Below, in pieces: positions 34,723 to 42,988 of a stretch of DNA of 64,000 nucleotides. The stretch's first letter is position 1; each line of letters begins with the position of its first letter. The DNA is from Peptoniphilus gorbachii (GTDB taxonomy: Bacteria; Bacillota; Clostridia; Tissierellales; Peptoniphilaceae). The stretch is taken from the NCBI RefSeq assembly GCF_016908115.1, contig NZ_JAFBDH010000006.1:62001-126000 (forward strand). The letters are read 5' to 3'. The translations under genes and the position numbers were made by a program. The notes under the pieces were generated by a model. It had not been told where the DNA came from, made no database searches, and saw only the letters and a program-made list of their open reading frames with translations.

Positions 34723-36240
34723 ATGTCAAGAAAAGATGACATCAAAAAATTAGCTATTGCAGCTGCAACAATTTCTGCTGCTATTTTTGCTGCAAAAAAA
34801 GTTTCTGACGATGAAGTTAAAATTTTAATGCCTAATCGTGACGAAAACTCAAAAGCTTACTTACTTGGCGATGGCTTTGGAAATTTATCCCTTGCCTATG
34901 CCCTAATAAATCACGCAAATTTAGATCCAATTAATATAAATATTTACACGAAAAACTTTAACGAATTTATAAAAATTAGTGAAAATGAAAATAATTACGA
35001 GACCTTTGACAATAGATTTTCAGAATTTAATTTTAAAAACACCTATGAAATGCTAAAAAATATTTTAGATGAAGATGAATTAAATAAAATCTCTGAAAAA
35101 ATTGCAAAAAAAGAAAATCCAGTAATCTTGGATCTATCTTTAAATCAATTTTCTAAAGTTAGTGAAATAGATGAAAGTAGCAAAAAGAAATTATATAAAC
35201 TCCTTTTATCTCCCATGGACTTTGACGAAAAAAATTCCCTTGAACAATATTTTTTGTTCACTGACTTTTTAAACTCAAATTTATTTTATTACTTGGCTAG
35301 CATTTATAACTTGAAATCAACTTCTCCTGTCCTTGAATTAAAGGAAGCCCTAATGGATTTTATGGGTTCAGAATCTTATTTTGACCTTGATGCAAATGCA
35401 ATTTACAAATTTTTAAGAGATTATTTAATTGAGCTTGGCGTAAATTTTTATGATGATTACAAATTTATCGACTTTAGCTCTCATGAAAATTATGTAGACA
35501 AATTAACTTTTGAAAAAAATGAGCAAATTGAGGAAATTTTCACTGATTTAAAGGATATTATTTCCATTGAATCGCCAACTTATTTGACAAATTTGGCACT
35601 TGGAAATACTACAAAGATTCCTGAAAAAATATTAAATACTTATTATTCAAAAAATAATTTTACTTCTCAAAATATTTACAAGGAAATTGAAGGAAAAACC
35701 ACTGATTCATCAATTTTATTTGTAAGTTTAGAATTTTCTGACGATTCTTTTATAAATAAGCTAAAAGAAAATTTGCAAGACAAGGACTTTTTCATTTTTA
35801 AAGTAAAGTCTGGCATTTCTGCAAAAGTTGTTGACAATAAAGTAATTTTAAAAATTTTAAATCCTAATAAAAATTCTATTTTTGTCGGCGATGCCTTTAA
35901 AGCCTTAAATGGCGAGGGCTTTTTCTTTGAGCTAATTAAATTATTTAATCTTGAGGAAAAGTATGCAGATCTTAGATTTAATTTAAAAAATGTAGGCATT
36001 TCAGTTTTTGAAAACTATAAAAAAATCCCTGGAGAAAGTTACAAGAAAAGCGTAAATAACATTTGCAATTTATTCTTCATCTCTTCTAAAAATTCTGACT
36101 TTGGAGAACTTTATTCTGTTGAAAAACTTGTCCAAGAGGGTATAAAAAATGCCCACGACATCATGGGCATTGACCACTTAGAAGTTTTTGAAAATAATCT
36201 TTCTAAAATGGAAATTTTAAAATTTATAAATAATTTATAA
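34723..36240 (+). CDS. Divergent oleate-hydratase-like protein, probably non-catalytic
   Basis: A 505-residue protein of no firmly recognised family. After a hydrophobic N-terminal segment (about residues 10-26) it has AYLLGDGFGNLSLAYALINH, which aligns with the dinucleotide-binding start of oleate hydratases (Y-x-V-G-S-G-L-A-G-L-A-A-A). Further collinear echoes are EQYFLFTDFLNSNLFYYLAS (compare the family's E-x-W-F-S-x-x-F-x-x-x-N-F-W-x-Y-W), FLRDYLIELGVNFYDD, and GELYSVEKLVQEGIKNAHDI near the end (compare V-F-T-x-E-Y-S-V-R-x-A). The usual E-E FAD-ribose pair after the second strand is replaced (IYTKN), and the glycine motif is altered. It has a normal ribosome site GAGGTG and is intact. A degenerate paralogue is the best guess. 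Confidence 0.5.
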   Translation: MSRKDDIKKLAIAAATISAAIFAAKKVSDDEVKILMPNRDENSKAYLLGDGFGNLSLAYALINHANLDPININIYTKNFNEFIKISENENNYETFDNRFSEFNFKNTYEMLKNILDEDELNKISEKIAKKENPVILDLSLNQFSKVSEIDESSKKKLYKLLLSPMDFDEKNSLEQYFLFTDFLNSNLFYYLASIYNLKSTSPVLELKEALMDFMGSESYFDLDANAIYKFLRDYLIELGVNFYDDYKFIDFSSHENYVDKLTFEKNEQIEEIFTDLKDIISIESPTYLTNLALGNTTKIPEKILNTYYSKNNFTSQNIYKEIEGKTTDSSILFVSLEFSDDSFINKLKENLQDKDFFIFKVKSGISAKVVDNKVILKILNPNKNSIFVGDAFKALNGEGFFFELIKLFNLEEKYADLRFNLKNVGISVFENYKKIPGESYKKSVNNICNLFFISSKNSDFGELYSVEKLVQEGIKNAHDIMGIDHLEVFENNLSKMEILKFINNL

Positions 36241-36271
36241 AAGGTGCAGGGATGCACTTTTTATTTTTTTG
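36241..36271 (+). terminator. Terminator between the oleate-hydratase-like gene and tsaD
   Basis: GTGCA (36244-36248) and TGCAC (36253-36257) form a hairpin, extended by A-T pairs, with TTT-A-TTTTTTT following. It serves the rightward gene and may also stop tsaD transcription from the other side. Confidence 0.75.
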
Positions 36272-36275
36272 AAAT

Positions 36276-37274
36276 TTACTTTAAGCCTAAATTTGGATTT
36301 GCAAAATTTTCTTCGTCAACTTTTCCTGCCCTGTACTCATAATAGGCAGCTGATGCAATCATGGCTGCATTATCTGTGCAAAGTTTAAGTTCAGGATAGA
36401 AAATTTTTATATTTTCTTTAGATCCCCTTTCTTCAAAGGCCTCTCTAATTCTTGAATTTGCAGAAACTCCACCACAGAGAACAATTTTATCCATATTCTT
36501 TTCACTTGCAAGTCTAAAGGATTTTTCAAGAAGGACATCAACTACTGCCTCTTGGAAGGACTTACACACATCTTCAACGACAATTTCTTCTCCACGAAGT
36601 CTTGTACTATTTAAATAATTTAAAACTGCAGTCTTTAAACCGCTAAAGGAAAAATTATAATTATCTTCCTTTATCATTACTCTTGGAAATTCAATTGTTT
36701 CCTTTCCTTTTTTTGCTAAAGCATCAACTACTGGTCCACCTGGATAGGATAGACCAAGAGATCTTGCTACTTTATCAAAAGCTTCACCAACTGCATCGTC
36801 AACAGTTCTTCCATGAAGTGTAAAGTCAACATAATCCTTAACTTCAATTAAATAAGTGTGACCACCAGAGATAATTAGCCCAATAAAGGGTGGCTCTAAA
36901 TCTTTAAAGGAAATATAATTTGCACAAACATGACCAACTATGTGATTTACTCCAACAAAGGGCTTGCCTGTAGCAAGTGCAAGAGCCTTTCCTGCACTAA
37001 GCCCAACTAAAAGTGCCCCAATAAGTCCCGGTCCCTTTGTGGCTGCAATAATATCTATGTCACTTAATTTTACGCCTGCCTGGTCAAGTCCTTCCTTTAA
37101 AACCGTATTTATAGCCTCAACGTGTTGTCTCGATGCAATTTCAGGCACAACACCTCCAAATTTTTTGTGAGTGTCAATTTGTGATGCAATTACATTTGAA
37201 TAAACTTCTCGACCATTTTCAACAACAGCAACTGAAGTTTCATCACAGGATGATTCTACTGCCAAAACTTTCAT
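36276..37274 (-). CDS. tsaD: tRNA N6-threonylcarbamoyladenosine synthase subunit TsaD
   Basis: A 332-residue Kae1/TsaD ATPase that transfers the threonylcarbamoyl group to A37 of ANN-decoding tRNAs. Motifs: VLAVESSCDETSVAVVENG at the start, SRQHVEAINTVL, ATKGPGLIGALLVGLSAGKA, VNHIVGHVCANYISF with the metal histidines, GLIISGGHTYLIEV, and a C-terminal VLCGGVSANSRIREAF. It has GGAGGGAGTG upstream and lies six bases after rimI. It is last in the t6A operon. Normal length and motifs. Confidence 0.96.
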   Translation of the reverse strand: MKVLAVESSCDETSVAVVENGREVYSNVIASQIDTHKKFGGVVPEIASRQHVEAINTVLKEGLDQAGVKLSDIDIIAATKGPGLIGALLVGLSAGKALALATGKPFVGVNHIVGHVCANYISFKDLEPPFIGLIISGGHTYLIEVKDYVDFTLHGRTVDDAVGEAFDKVARSLGLSYPGGPVVDALAKKGKETIEFPRVMIKEDNYNFSFSGLKTAVLNYLNSTRLRGEEIVVEDVCKSFQEAVVDVLLEKSFRLASEKNMDKIVLCGGVSANSRIREAFEERGSKENIKIFYPELKLCTDNAAMIASAAYYEYRAGKVDEENFANPNLGLK

Positions 37275-37278
37275 CTTT

Positions 37279-37713
37279 TCACTCCCTCCACATTATATAG
37301 GCATCTCTGTCAATGCCGTAATAATTATTTCTTTTTCCTGAGATTTTAAAATTATATTTTCTATATAAATTAATTGCAATTTTATTTTTCTCAGCAACTT
37401 CTAAAGTTATTTTTAATTTTTCCTCATCTGCTTTTTTTGTCAAAAAATCAAAAAGATTAAGAGAAATTTTTTGCCCACGAAATTCTCTTTTTACTGCAAC
37501 ATTTGCTATGTGAATCTCATCAAAAACTATCATATAAGAAATGTAGCCTACAAGAGTTCCATCAACTTCAGTAATTACTATGTCTTGCAAGTCATCATTA
37601 ATAATGGAATTTTCTATGGAATTTTTTGACCAAGGAAATTCAAAGTTTGCTGCTTCGATTTCATAAATTCCATCTATATCATTTTTATTTGCTAGTCTCG
37701 TTATTCTTTTCAT
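37279..37713 (-). CDS. rimI: Ribosomal protein S18 alanine N-acetyltransferase
   Basis: A 144-residue GNAT acetyltransferase. It begins RITRLANKNDIDGIYEIEAA and has FPWSKNSIENSI, the loop shared by RimI proteins, then ANVAVKREFRGQKISLNLFD for acetyl-CoA binding and ALNLYRKYNFKISGKRNNYY-type C-terminal region with the final RDAYIMWRE. Together with its place between tsaB and tsaD this supports RimI (acetylating the N-terminus of S18). The start overlaps tsaB by 29 bases and has no strong ribosome site of its own, so it probably depends on coupling. Confidence 0.85.
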   Translation of the reverse strand: MKRITRLANKNDIDGIYEIEAANFEFPWSKNSIENSIINDDLQDIVITEVDGTLVGYISYMIVFDEIHIANVAVKREFRGQKISLNLFDFLTKKADEEKLKITLEVAEKNKIAINLYRKYNFKISGKRNNYYGIDRDAYIMWRE

Positions 37714-38359
37714 ATTGTGCTTCTGCCTGAGAAATTTTTAAATAATTTGGCACTAAATTAAAGACGTCCATGGGACCATTCTTTTTGTAATCTATTAAAC
37801 CAAGCCTTGCTATATTTGAGCCTCTCATTGATTTATTTTTTGATAATTTGCCATTATCAATTTCTCCAATAAATTTTTCGCCATCAAGTCCTGCAATAGT
37901 TATATCATGATATTTTTTTACTTCATCCTTGAATTTTTCAAAGGGTAAAATTTCATCTTCAAATAAAACTTCTGGCTCATCAGAATTTTTTATTATTGAT
38001 GCATAGACATTGCCACGTCTTGCATCAACTATTGTAGAAACAAGACCATAATCAGACATAGAATTTGCAACAAGAGATGAAACTCCAATAACATCAACAT
38101 CGAGGGCAAAAGCCATAACCTTTGCAATTGTTATACCAATACGAAGTCCTGTAAAAGAGCCTGGTCCTATGCCAACTGCAATTAAATCTATGTCTTCTAA
38201 TCCAAATTCAAATTTTTCAAAAATTTCATGAATCATATCTGTAACAGATTCTGAATGAGCCACTCGTCCTGTTAAATTGTAATCACAAAGGACTTCATCG
38301 TCTTCAATAAGTCCTATAGCTGTTGTTTTTGTTGAAGTGTCAATTCCCAAAACTTTCAT
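37685..38359 (-). CDS. tsaB: tRNA threonylcarbamoyladenosine biosynthesis protein TsaB
   Basis: A 224-residue pseudo-ATPase of the Kae1 fold, the TsaD dimer partner. It starts VLGIDTSTKTTAIGLIEDDE, has RVAHSESVTDMIHEIFEKF and the signature GIGPGSFTGLRIGITIAKVM, followed by VDARRGNVYASII. The second domain is short and divergent, as usual. It overlaps tsaE by 20 bases at its start, with AAGGAG inside tsaE, and overlaps rimI at its end. Confidence 0.93.
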   Translation of the reverse strand: MKVLGIDTSTKTTAIGLIEDDEVLCDYNLTGRVAHSESVTDMIHEIFEKFEFGLEDIDLIAVGIGPGSFTGLRIGITIAKVMAFALDVDVIGVSSLVANSMSDYGLVSTIVDARRGNVYASIIKNSDEPEVLFEDEILPFEKFKDEVKKYHDITIAGLDGEKFIGEIDNGKLSKNKSMRGSNIARLGLIDYKKNGPMDVFNLVPNYLKISQAEAQYEKNNETSK

Positions 38360-38798
38360 TTATTTTCTCCTTCAGCTTTTCAAATCTATTGCCAATAAAA
38401 TTAATTTCAAGTTCTCTATTATCTCCCCTTGATGAAATATTTATCTCAATGTATTCTTCTGGAAGAGCCTCTTTAATTTTATCTGCCCACTCAACAATTG
38501 TCACTCCATCAGAATAAAAATACTCATCAAAGCCAAGATAATCTACATCAACTTTGTCGTCAAGGCGATAGGTGTCAATGTGATATAAATTTGTCTTGCC
38601 GTAATATTCATTAACTATGGTAAAAGTTGGACTTGTAACATAATCATCTATGCTAAGCCCAAGGGCAATGCTTTTTGTTAAAGTTGTCTTGCCTGCTCCT
38701 AAGTCTCCATTTAGGCAAAGTACATCTCCTGGATTTAGATTTTCTCCCAAAAACCTTCCAAATTTTTCCGTTTCTTCTAAATTATTTAAGCTTATCAT
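38340..38798 (-). CDS. tsaE: tRNA threonylcarbamoyladenosine biosynthesis ATPase TsaE
   Basis: A 152-residue P-loop ATPase needed for t6A cycling. Walker A is NGDLGAGKTTLTKSIALGL, followed by SPTFTIVNEYYG (switch-like S-P-T-F) and NLYHIDTYRL; Walker B-like VTIVEWADKI is near residue 110. I choose ATG 38798, which has GAGG six bases upstream; an earlier in-frame ATG at 38831 would add eleven residues without a ribosome site. The start overlaps the nitroreductase gene by 17 bases. Confidence 0.93.
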   Translation of the reverse strand: MISLNNLEETEKFGRFLGENLNPGDVLCLNGDLGAGKTTLTKSIALGLSIDDYVTSPTFTIVNEYYGKTNLYHIDTYRLDDKVDVDYLGFDEYFYSDGVTIVEWADKIKEALPEEYIEINISSRGDNRELEINFIGNRFEKLKEKINESFGN

Positions 38799-39315
38799 GT
38801 AAATCCTCAAATACATTTTCAGAATATTCAAAGGGAATTTTTTCTGATTTTTCTTCTGCAGGATGACCTATGCCGATTATACATTCCACATCAAACTTGT
38901 CTTCTAAATCAAAAAATTTATGCAAAAATTCTTGAGCAGAAATTCCAGATTCATGCCTTGCATCAACTACATTTGCCCAAGTCGCACCAAGATCTAAGTC
39001 AGCTGCGGCAAGTAAAATAAAAGTTGCAGCAATAGATGCATCTTGGTGGTTGGTATTTGGTGCAATTTCTGTGTCTGTTACGACAGCAATGGCAAGATCT
39101 GCACTTGCAAGAAACTTAGCCGAATTTTTCTTAAAGTTAGAAAGTTCTTCTAGTCTTTTTTTATCTCTAATTACAATATACCTTACTGGATTTCTATTTT
39201 TTGCCGTTGGGGCATGAAGTGCAATAGTTAAAATTTCCCTTAAGTCTTCATCAGAAACTTTTTCGTCAGTAAATTTTCTTATACTTCTTCTCTTTTCAAC
39301 TAATTCTAAAAGCAT
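38782..39315 (-). CDS. Nitroreductase family protein
   Basis: A 177-residue FMN oxidoreductase. ELVEKRRSIRKFTDEKVSDE supplies the R-R-S-x-R phosphate-binding motif, followed by ALHAPTAKNRNPVRYIVI and later HQDASIAATFILLAAADLDL with GATW, a very typical nitroreductase helix. The C-terminal IIGIGHPAEEK closes the fold. It is the first gene of the t6A operon, overlapping tsaE by 17 bases, with GAGGTG before the ATG. There is no known link between it and tRNA modification; co-transcription may be incidental. Confidence 0.88.
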   Translation of the reverse strand: MLLELVEKRRSIRKFTDEKVSDEDLREILTIALHAPTAKNRNPVRYIVIRDKKRLEELSNFKKNSAKFLASADLAIAVVTDTEIAPNTNHQDASIAATFILLAAADLDLGATWANVVDARHESGISAQEFLHKFFDLEDKFDVECIIGIGHPAEEKSEKIPFEYSENVFEDLHDKLK

Positions 39316-39331
39316 ATTATCACCTCAAAAC

Positions 39332-39339
39332 ATTATAAC
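39332..39339 (-). promoter_or_regulatory. Extended -10 promoter of the t6A operon
   Basis: TGT-TATAAT (TATAAT at 39337-39332) lies 17 bases before the start codon. The -35 region is weak, as with several extended -10 promoters in this window. Confidence 0.55.
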
Positions 39340-39371
39340 ACATGTTAAAATCAAATTTAAAATTTTGCAAG

Positions 39372-39397
39372 AAAAAAGAGGGACTCGCCCCCTTTTT
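39372..39397 (-). terminator. Terminator of the DUF3160 operon
   Basis: AGGGGG/CCCTCT arms with one G-T pair around CGAGT, followed leftward by six T. Confidence 0.8.
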
Positions 39398-39429
39398 ATA
39401 ATTTTCTAATATTTTCTAATATCTTTATC

Positions 39430-41637
39430 TTAATAATTAAAGTCTAAAGCTTCCTTTTCTTCAGTTACAAGATCCTTATACCAAGTTGGAAAATCAGTAG
39501 CATTATCATATACCATTTTTTGCCAATCTTCGTCAGTTAGCCTTTCCTTATTTAAAAATTCGTAGTAAGAGAAAGTTGCGCCTCTACCCATATAAAGTTT
39601 TCCTTCATGAGGATAGATTACAAAAATTTCCATAGGCTTACCTGTTCCAATGCTAAATATTTCATCCTTAGGAAGGCCTACGCTATTTTCTACAACTCTC
39701 ATTAAGTCAACTACTACTGGCATCCTCCTGTCAGTTGCATTTTGTATTTCATACCAGCTAGTAATTTCATTTTCATCAGATGACTGAACGAAATCAACCA
39801 TTAACATTTCCATTTCTCCACCAATACATAACAAGTCGAATATTTCATCATCTGAAAGTGGCTCATTTTGAAGTTCCTTTATAGAAAGGTCTCTAAACTT
39901 CACTACCATAGCTTGGAACTTATTTATTTTTTCTTCATACTTGGAGCTTAGCATGTCACGATTTTTTAAATTGACCTTTGTAAATTCAAGTAGCCAGTTT
40001 AATTTTTCGTATAGCTCAACATTTGGTTCAACATAGGATTTTGGAATTTCTATATCTCCTCCGCCACCCATTTCTGCCATGACTGCTTTTCCATAAAGGA
40101 CTGTGTCGTGTTTTAATTCTGCAAAGGAACCTAGAGCTGATACTAAATCCTTTCTTTCCCAGGCATCATTTCTCATAAACATTGGATAGCCTTCGCCAAA
40201 TTTTTGGTCATAGGACTTTAGCATCCATAGCCAGCCACGATACATATTTTTTTGCCAGTCAAGATCTTTCATTTTTTTAACAGTAGAAATATTTTCGTCA
40301 GTTCTCTCTTCATATTTATCCCAGTGAGAATTATAAGGATCTTCATTTTGAATTTCCAATGCCTTTTCATTACCAAAGGAAGTCATAAGGTCAAGACCAG
40401 AATAAATTGGTCTATCAGATGGCTTGTCATCCCTTGCTATGTCAACTACATTTTGCATTAGTACGCTATCCATAACAGCTCTTTGTGGCATAAATCTAAA
40501 GGACTTGCCCATAAATCCAGCAACTTGTGGGTCTGGATATTTTTTCAAAACTACATAGGCATTTTTTAAATTTTTCTCATCATCTAACTTATTAATGTCA
40601 AAATCTTTTCCATAAATTCCATAAAGTGTCCTTGCATACTCTCTAATAGAAAGGTCGTCAGCAGATTCTACTAAAAAGTCAATTGGCTCAACTAAATCTT
40701 CCCAAGTCTCTAGAATTTCAGGATTTTTATAAATTGAGTGTGTTAAAAGTAATCCCTGCAAGATACTGTCTTCATCAGGCTTATCATCCTTATCAATAAA
40801 TAGTCCAACTTGACCAAAATACATTGTTCCTTTGAAATATTTTTTTAATTCCTCGCTGCGAGTGTAATGGCCTCTTGGTTTAAGTTGTGAATAGTCAATG
40901 TCCCTTCCACTTATAACAGATTTTGAAACTCCCTCTTGGGATACATTTTTCATTTCTTCATCAAGAAGAGTCTTTGCTTCTTCTGGCAAATTTTCTGGCT
41001 CAATTCCTAAGAGTTTTAGTCCACTTGCTATAAAGGCAATATTTTTTATTTGTAGGTCTTTTAATCTTTCATTTTGTAAGTCATCATAAAGACTTATGTT
41101 TTCAGCAAGCAATTTTTTATTTAAGTCAATAGATTTTGGATAAAGCTCATCCTTTTCCAAGTTTCTCAAAAATCCATCATAGAAAATGTGGAAGATGTGA
41201 GTTACTGAATCAGTGGTAACAAAGCTTGCTAAGTTTTTATACTCGTTGTCTTCATAAATTTGATGAATTTGGTCAAATTCATAATTCCAAGGCTCTTCCA
41301 TGTATTCATTATCTTCTAAGTTTTTTGGCTTAGTGATTACAAAGCCATTTTTTAGAAGCATTTCTTTTTGCTTATCTGTAAAATTTCCATATTTAGAAAA
41401 ATTAACTACATTGGAAAAATCTTCTGCAATTTTATAATCTTTCACACTTGGTGTAAACTGAGAAAGCTTGTAGTCAATGTAGGTAGTTTTATTTTCCATT
41501 TCATCTAAAAATTTTGTGTCCTGCATTTCAATTTTTGCTTCTTCCTTTGGACTTTCTTCTACTTTATCTTTTTTACAAGCAGTTAGAAGTGAAAGCCCTA
41601 TAAGTGAAGCAATAAGTATTTTTTTCCTTACTTCCAT
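39430..41637 (-). CDS. DUF3160 domain lipoprotein
   Basis: A 735-residue lipoprotein. The signal peptide IASLIGLSLLTACKK carries a lipobox (L-T-A-C). A charged linker (about 24-45) leads into the large DUF3160 region (PF11369): VTTDSVTHIFHIFYDGFLRN near residue 140, FMPQRAVMDSVLMQN, YSGLDLMTSFGNEKALE, WDKYEERTDE, ASFAELKHDTVLYGKAVMAE with MGGGGD, and GPTFSYYEFL-like GRGATFSYYEFLNKERLTDE near the end. The function is unknown; such proteins are surface-exposed and some have been annotated as antigens. It overlaps the upstream lipoprotein gene by ten bases and is the end of the operon. Confidence 0.85.
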   Translation of the reverse strand: MEVRKKILIASLIGLSLLTACKKDKVEESPKEEAKIEMQDTKFLDEMENKTTYIDYKLSQFTPSVKDYKIAEDFSNVVNFSKYGNFTDKQKEMLLKNGFVITKPKNLEDNEYMEEPWNYEFDQIHQIYEDNEYKNLASFVTTDSVTHIFHIFYDGFLRNLEKDELYPKSIDLNKKLLAENISLYDDLQNERLKDLQIKNIAFIASGLKLLGIEPENLPEEAKTLLDEEMKNVSQEGVSKSVISGRDIDYSQLKPRGHYTRSEELKKYFKGTMYFGQVGLFIDKDDKPDEDSILQGLLLTHSIYKNPEILETWEDLVEPIDFLVESADDLSIREYARTLYGIYGKDFDINKLDDEKNLKNAYVVLKKYPDPQVAGFMGKSFRFMPQRAVMDSVLMQNVVDIARDDKPSDRPIYSGLDLMTSFGNEKALEIQNEDPYNSHWDKYEERTDENISTVKKMKDLDWQKNMYRGWLWMLKSYDQKFGEGYPMFMRNDAWERKDLVSALGSFAELKHDTVLYGKAVMAEMGGGGDIEIPKSYVEPNVELYEKLNWLLEFTKVNLKNRDMLSSKYEEKINKFQAMVVKFRDLSIKELQNEPLSDDEIFDLLCIGGEMEMLMVDFVQSSDENEITSWYEIQNATDRRMPVVVDLMRVVENSVGLPKDEIFSIGTGKPMEIFVIYPHEGKLYMGRGATFSYYEFLNKERLTDEDWQKMVYDNATDFPTWYKDLVTEEKEALDFNY

Positions 41638-42227
41638 TTAATTTCATCTCCTTCTAAATATAATTCTCTCTCGCTACCAGCTATTTCAACTTTTTTCTCC
41701 TTATCTAAAAACTTTGGCTCATCCTTTAAAATTATGCTGCCGTGGTTTCTTTGAAAGGCAAAATTAGTCCAGTCATAAACTCCAAATAAATAATTTCCAT
41801 CAATATTTTTTTCGATTGAAATAATTTCGTCGTAAGAGTCGCCATCAATATCACACAAATTAAAATCCATAATAGGATTATATAATCTTGAAATTCTAAG
41901 CTTAGGTTTTAATTTTTTATTTTTAAAATCAATATTATATAAAAAACATCTCCTATTGTATTTTGGATCAAAAGGCGTCTTTTTATATACACCAAGGGCA
42001 AGCTCAATTTCACCTCCGTCTACATTACAAAAATCAACTTTCCAAGCTTTAAGGTCCTCAACATCAATATCAAATTCCTTCTCCTTAGATTTAATTTTTA
42101 AATCATACCCAAATTTTTTGTCCTGTGAAATAATTTCTGCACTTATATTATTTGCAGAAGCTGAATCAATGAGAGTATCCTTTGCGCATGCCGTCAATAA
42201 AACTAATAATAAAAATATGTACTTCAT
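41628..42227 (-). CDS. Lipoprotein of unknown function, partner of the DUF3160 protein
   Basis: A 199-residue lipoprotein with one of the shortest signal peptides here: MKYIFLLLVLLTAC, Cys at position 14. The remaining part is beta-rich, with NLCDIDGDSYDEIISIEKN, an FG-GAP/VCBS-like calcium-binding D-x-D-G-D-x-x-D-E repeat, and a Trp near position 63 (DLKAWKVDFCNVDGGEIELA) that repeats the same D-G-x-x-E-x-x-x pattern. Such repeats often build propellers. It overlaps the DUF3160 gene by ten bases. There is no ribosome site: the ATG starts about where transcription should start, so the mRNA is probably leaderless. No known family name can be given. Confidence 0.7.
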   Translation of the reverse strand: MKYIFLLLVLLTACAKDTLIDSASANNISAEIISQDKKFGYDLKIKSKEKEFDIDVEDLKAWKVDFCNVDGGEIELALGVYKKTPFDPKYNRRCFLYNIDFKNKKLKPKLRISRLYNPIMDFNLCDIDGDSYDEIISIEKNIDGNYLFGVYDWTNFAFQRNHGSIILKDEPKFLDKEKKVEIAGSERELYLEGDEIKWK

Positions 42228-42233
42228 GTCTTT

Positions 42234-42242
42234 ATTATACCA
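42234..42242 (-). promoter_or_regulatory. Extended -10 promoter giving a probable leaderless mRNA
   Basis: TGG-TATAAT (TATAAT at 42239-42234, TG at 42242-42241) is separated from the ATG at 42227 by six bases only (42228-42233). Normal initiation about seven bases after the -10 box would begin at the A of the start codon. Confidence 0.6.
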
Positions 42243-42276
42243 CAGTAAATAATTATTTAATAAATAATTACTGGTC

Positions 42277-42305
42277 TTGATTAGTTTATCCTAATGCCTT
42301 AAAAT
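42277..42305 (+). promoter_or_regulatory. Promoter of xpt
   Basis: TTGATT (42277-42282), 17-bp spacer, TAAAAT (42300-42305). The leader is only about ten bases, including GAGAGGTG, so no purine riboswitch lies upstream of this xpt. Confidence 0.65.
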
Positions 42306-42322
42306 AAATCGAGAGGTGTAAA

Positions 42323-42895
42323 ATGAAATTATTAGAAGATAGAATTATAAATGATGGAAGAATTTTAGATGGAAATATTGTAAAGGTAGATTCATTTTTA
42401 AATCACCAATTAGATATAAAATTTTTAGATAAACTTGCTGAAGAAATGGCAAATTACTTTAAAGGTAAGAAGATTAATAAAATACTTACAATTGAAGCAA
42501 GTGGCATTGCTCTTGCCACAGTTGCATCAAAGCATTTTGACGATGCCATGGTAGTCTTTTGCAAAAAACAAAAAACTTTAAACATAGGCGATGATGTCTA
42601 TGAATCAAAAGTTGAATCCTTTACCACTAAGAAAAATTATACAATTACAGTTTCAAAAAGATTTTTATCTCCTGAAGACAATTTACTTATAATAGACGAC
42701 TTTCTTGCAGAAGGAAATGCTCTTAAAGGATTAATTGATGTTGCAAATCAAGCAGGGGCAACTATATCCGGAGTATCTGTTGCCATTGAAAAGGGCTTCC
42801 AAGATGGTGGAAAAATTATAAGAGACATGGGCTACGATTTACTTTCTCTTGCCATTATTGATTCAATTGAAGAAGGAAAAATTAGCTTTAGATAA
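42323..42895 (+). CDS. xpt: Xanthine phosphoribosyltransferase
   Basis: A 190-residue type I phosphoribosyltransferase that salvages xanthine to XMP. The family text is clear: KLLEDRIINDGRILDGNIVK at the N-terminus, FLNHQLDIKFLDKLAEEMA, KILTIEASGIALATVASKHF (pyrophosphate-binding loop), and the PRPP motif NLLIIDDFLAEGNALKGLID. The C-terminus IVIEKGFQDGG-like AIEKGFQDGGKIIRDMGYDL is typical too. It is monocistronic, with a weak-consensus promoter and a strong bidirectional terminator. In many Firmicutes xpt is under a guanine riboswitch; here the leader is too short for one. Confidence 0.95.
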   Translation: MKLLEDRIINDGRILDGNIVKVDSFLNHQLDIKFLDKLAEEMANYFKGKKINKILTIEASGIALATVASKHFDDAMVVFCKKQKTLNIGDDVYESKVESFTTKKNYTITVSKRFLSPEDNLLIIDDFLAEGNALKGLIDVANQAGATISGVSVAIEKGFQDGGKIIRDMGYDLLSLAIIDSIEEGKISFR

Positions 42896-42920
42896 ATTTT
42901 AGAATATAAAAAATATTTTA

Positions 42921-42962
42921 TGACAAAAAATTGCCGAGAAGATATCTTCTCGGCTTTTGTCA
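42921..42962. terminator. Strong bidirectional terminator between xpt and telA
   Basis: GCCGAGAAGAT and ATCTTCTCGGC (42933-42954) are a perfect 11-bp palindrome, extended outside by TGACAAAA/TTTTGTCA. T runs on both strands. Confidence 0.93.
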
Positions 42963-42988
42963 TTTTATTAAGTTTTTTAAATTCTAAA

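Noticed and set aside
42306-42322. Guanine riboswitch before xpt
   Set aside because: The promoter at 42277-42305 leaves a leader of about ten bases, too short for an aptamer, and no purine-aptamer motif is found upstream.
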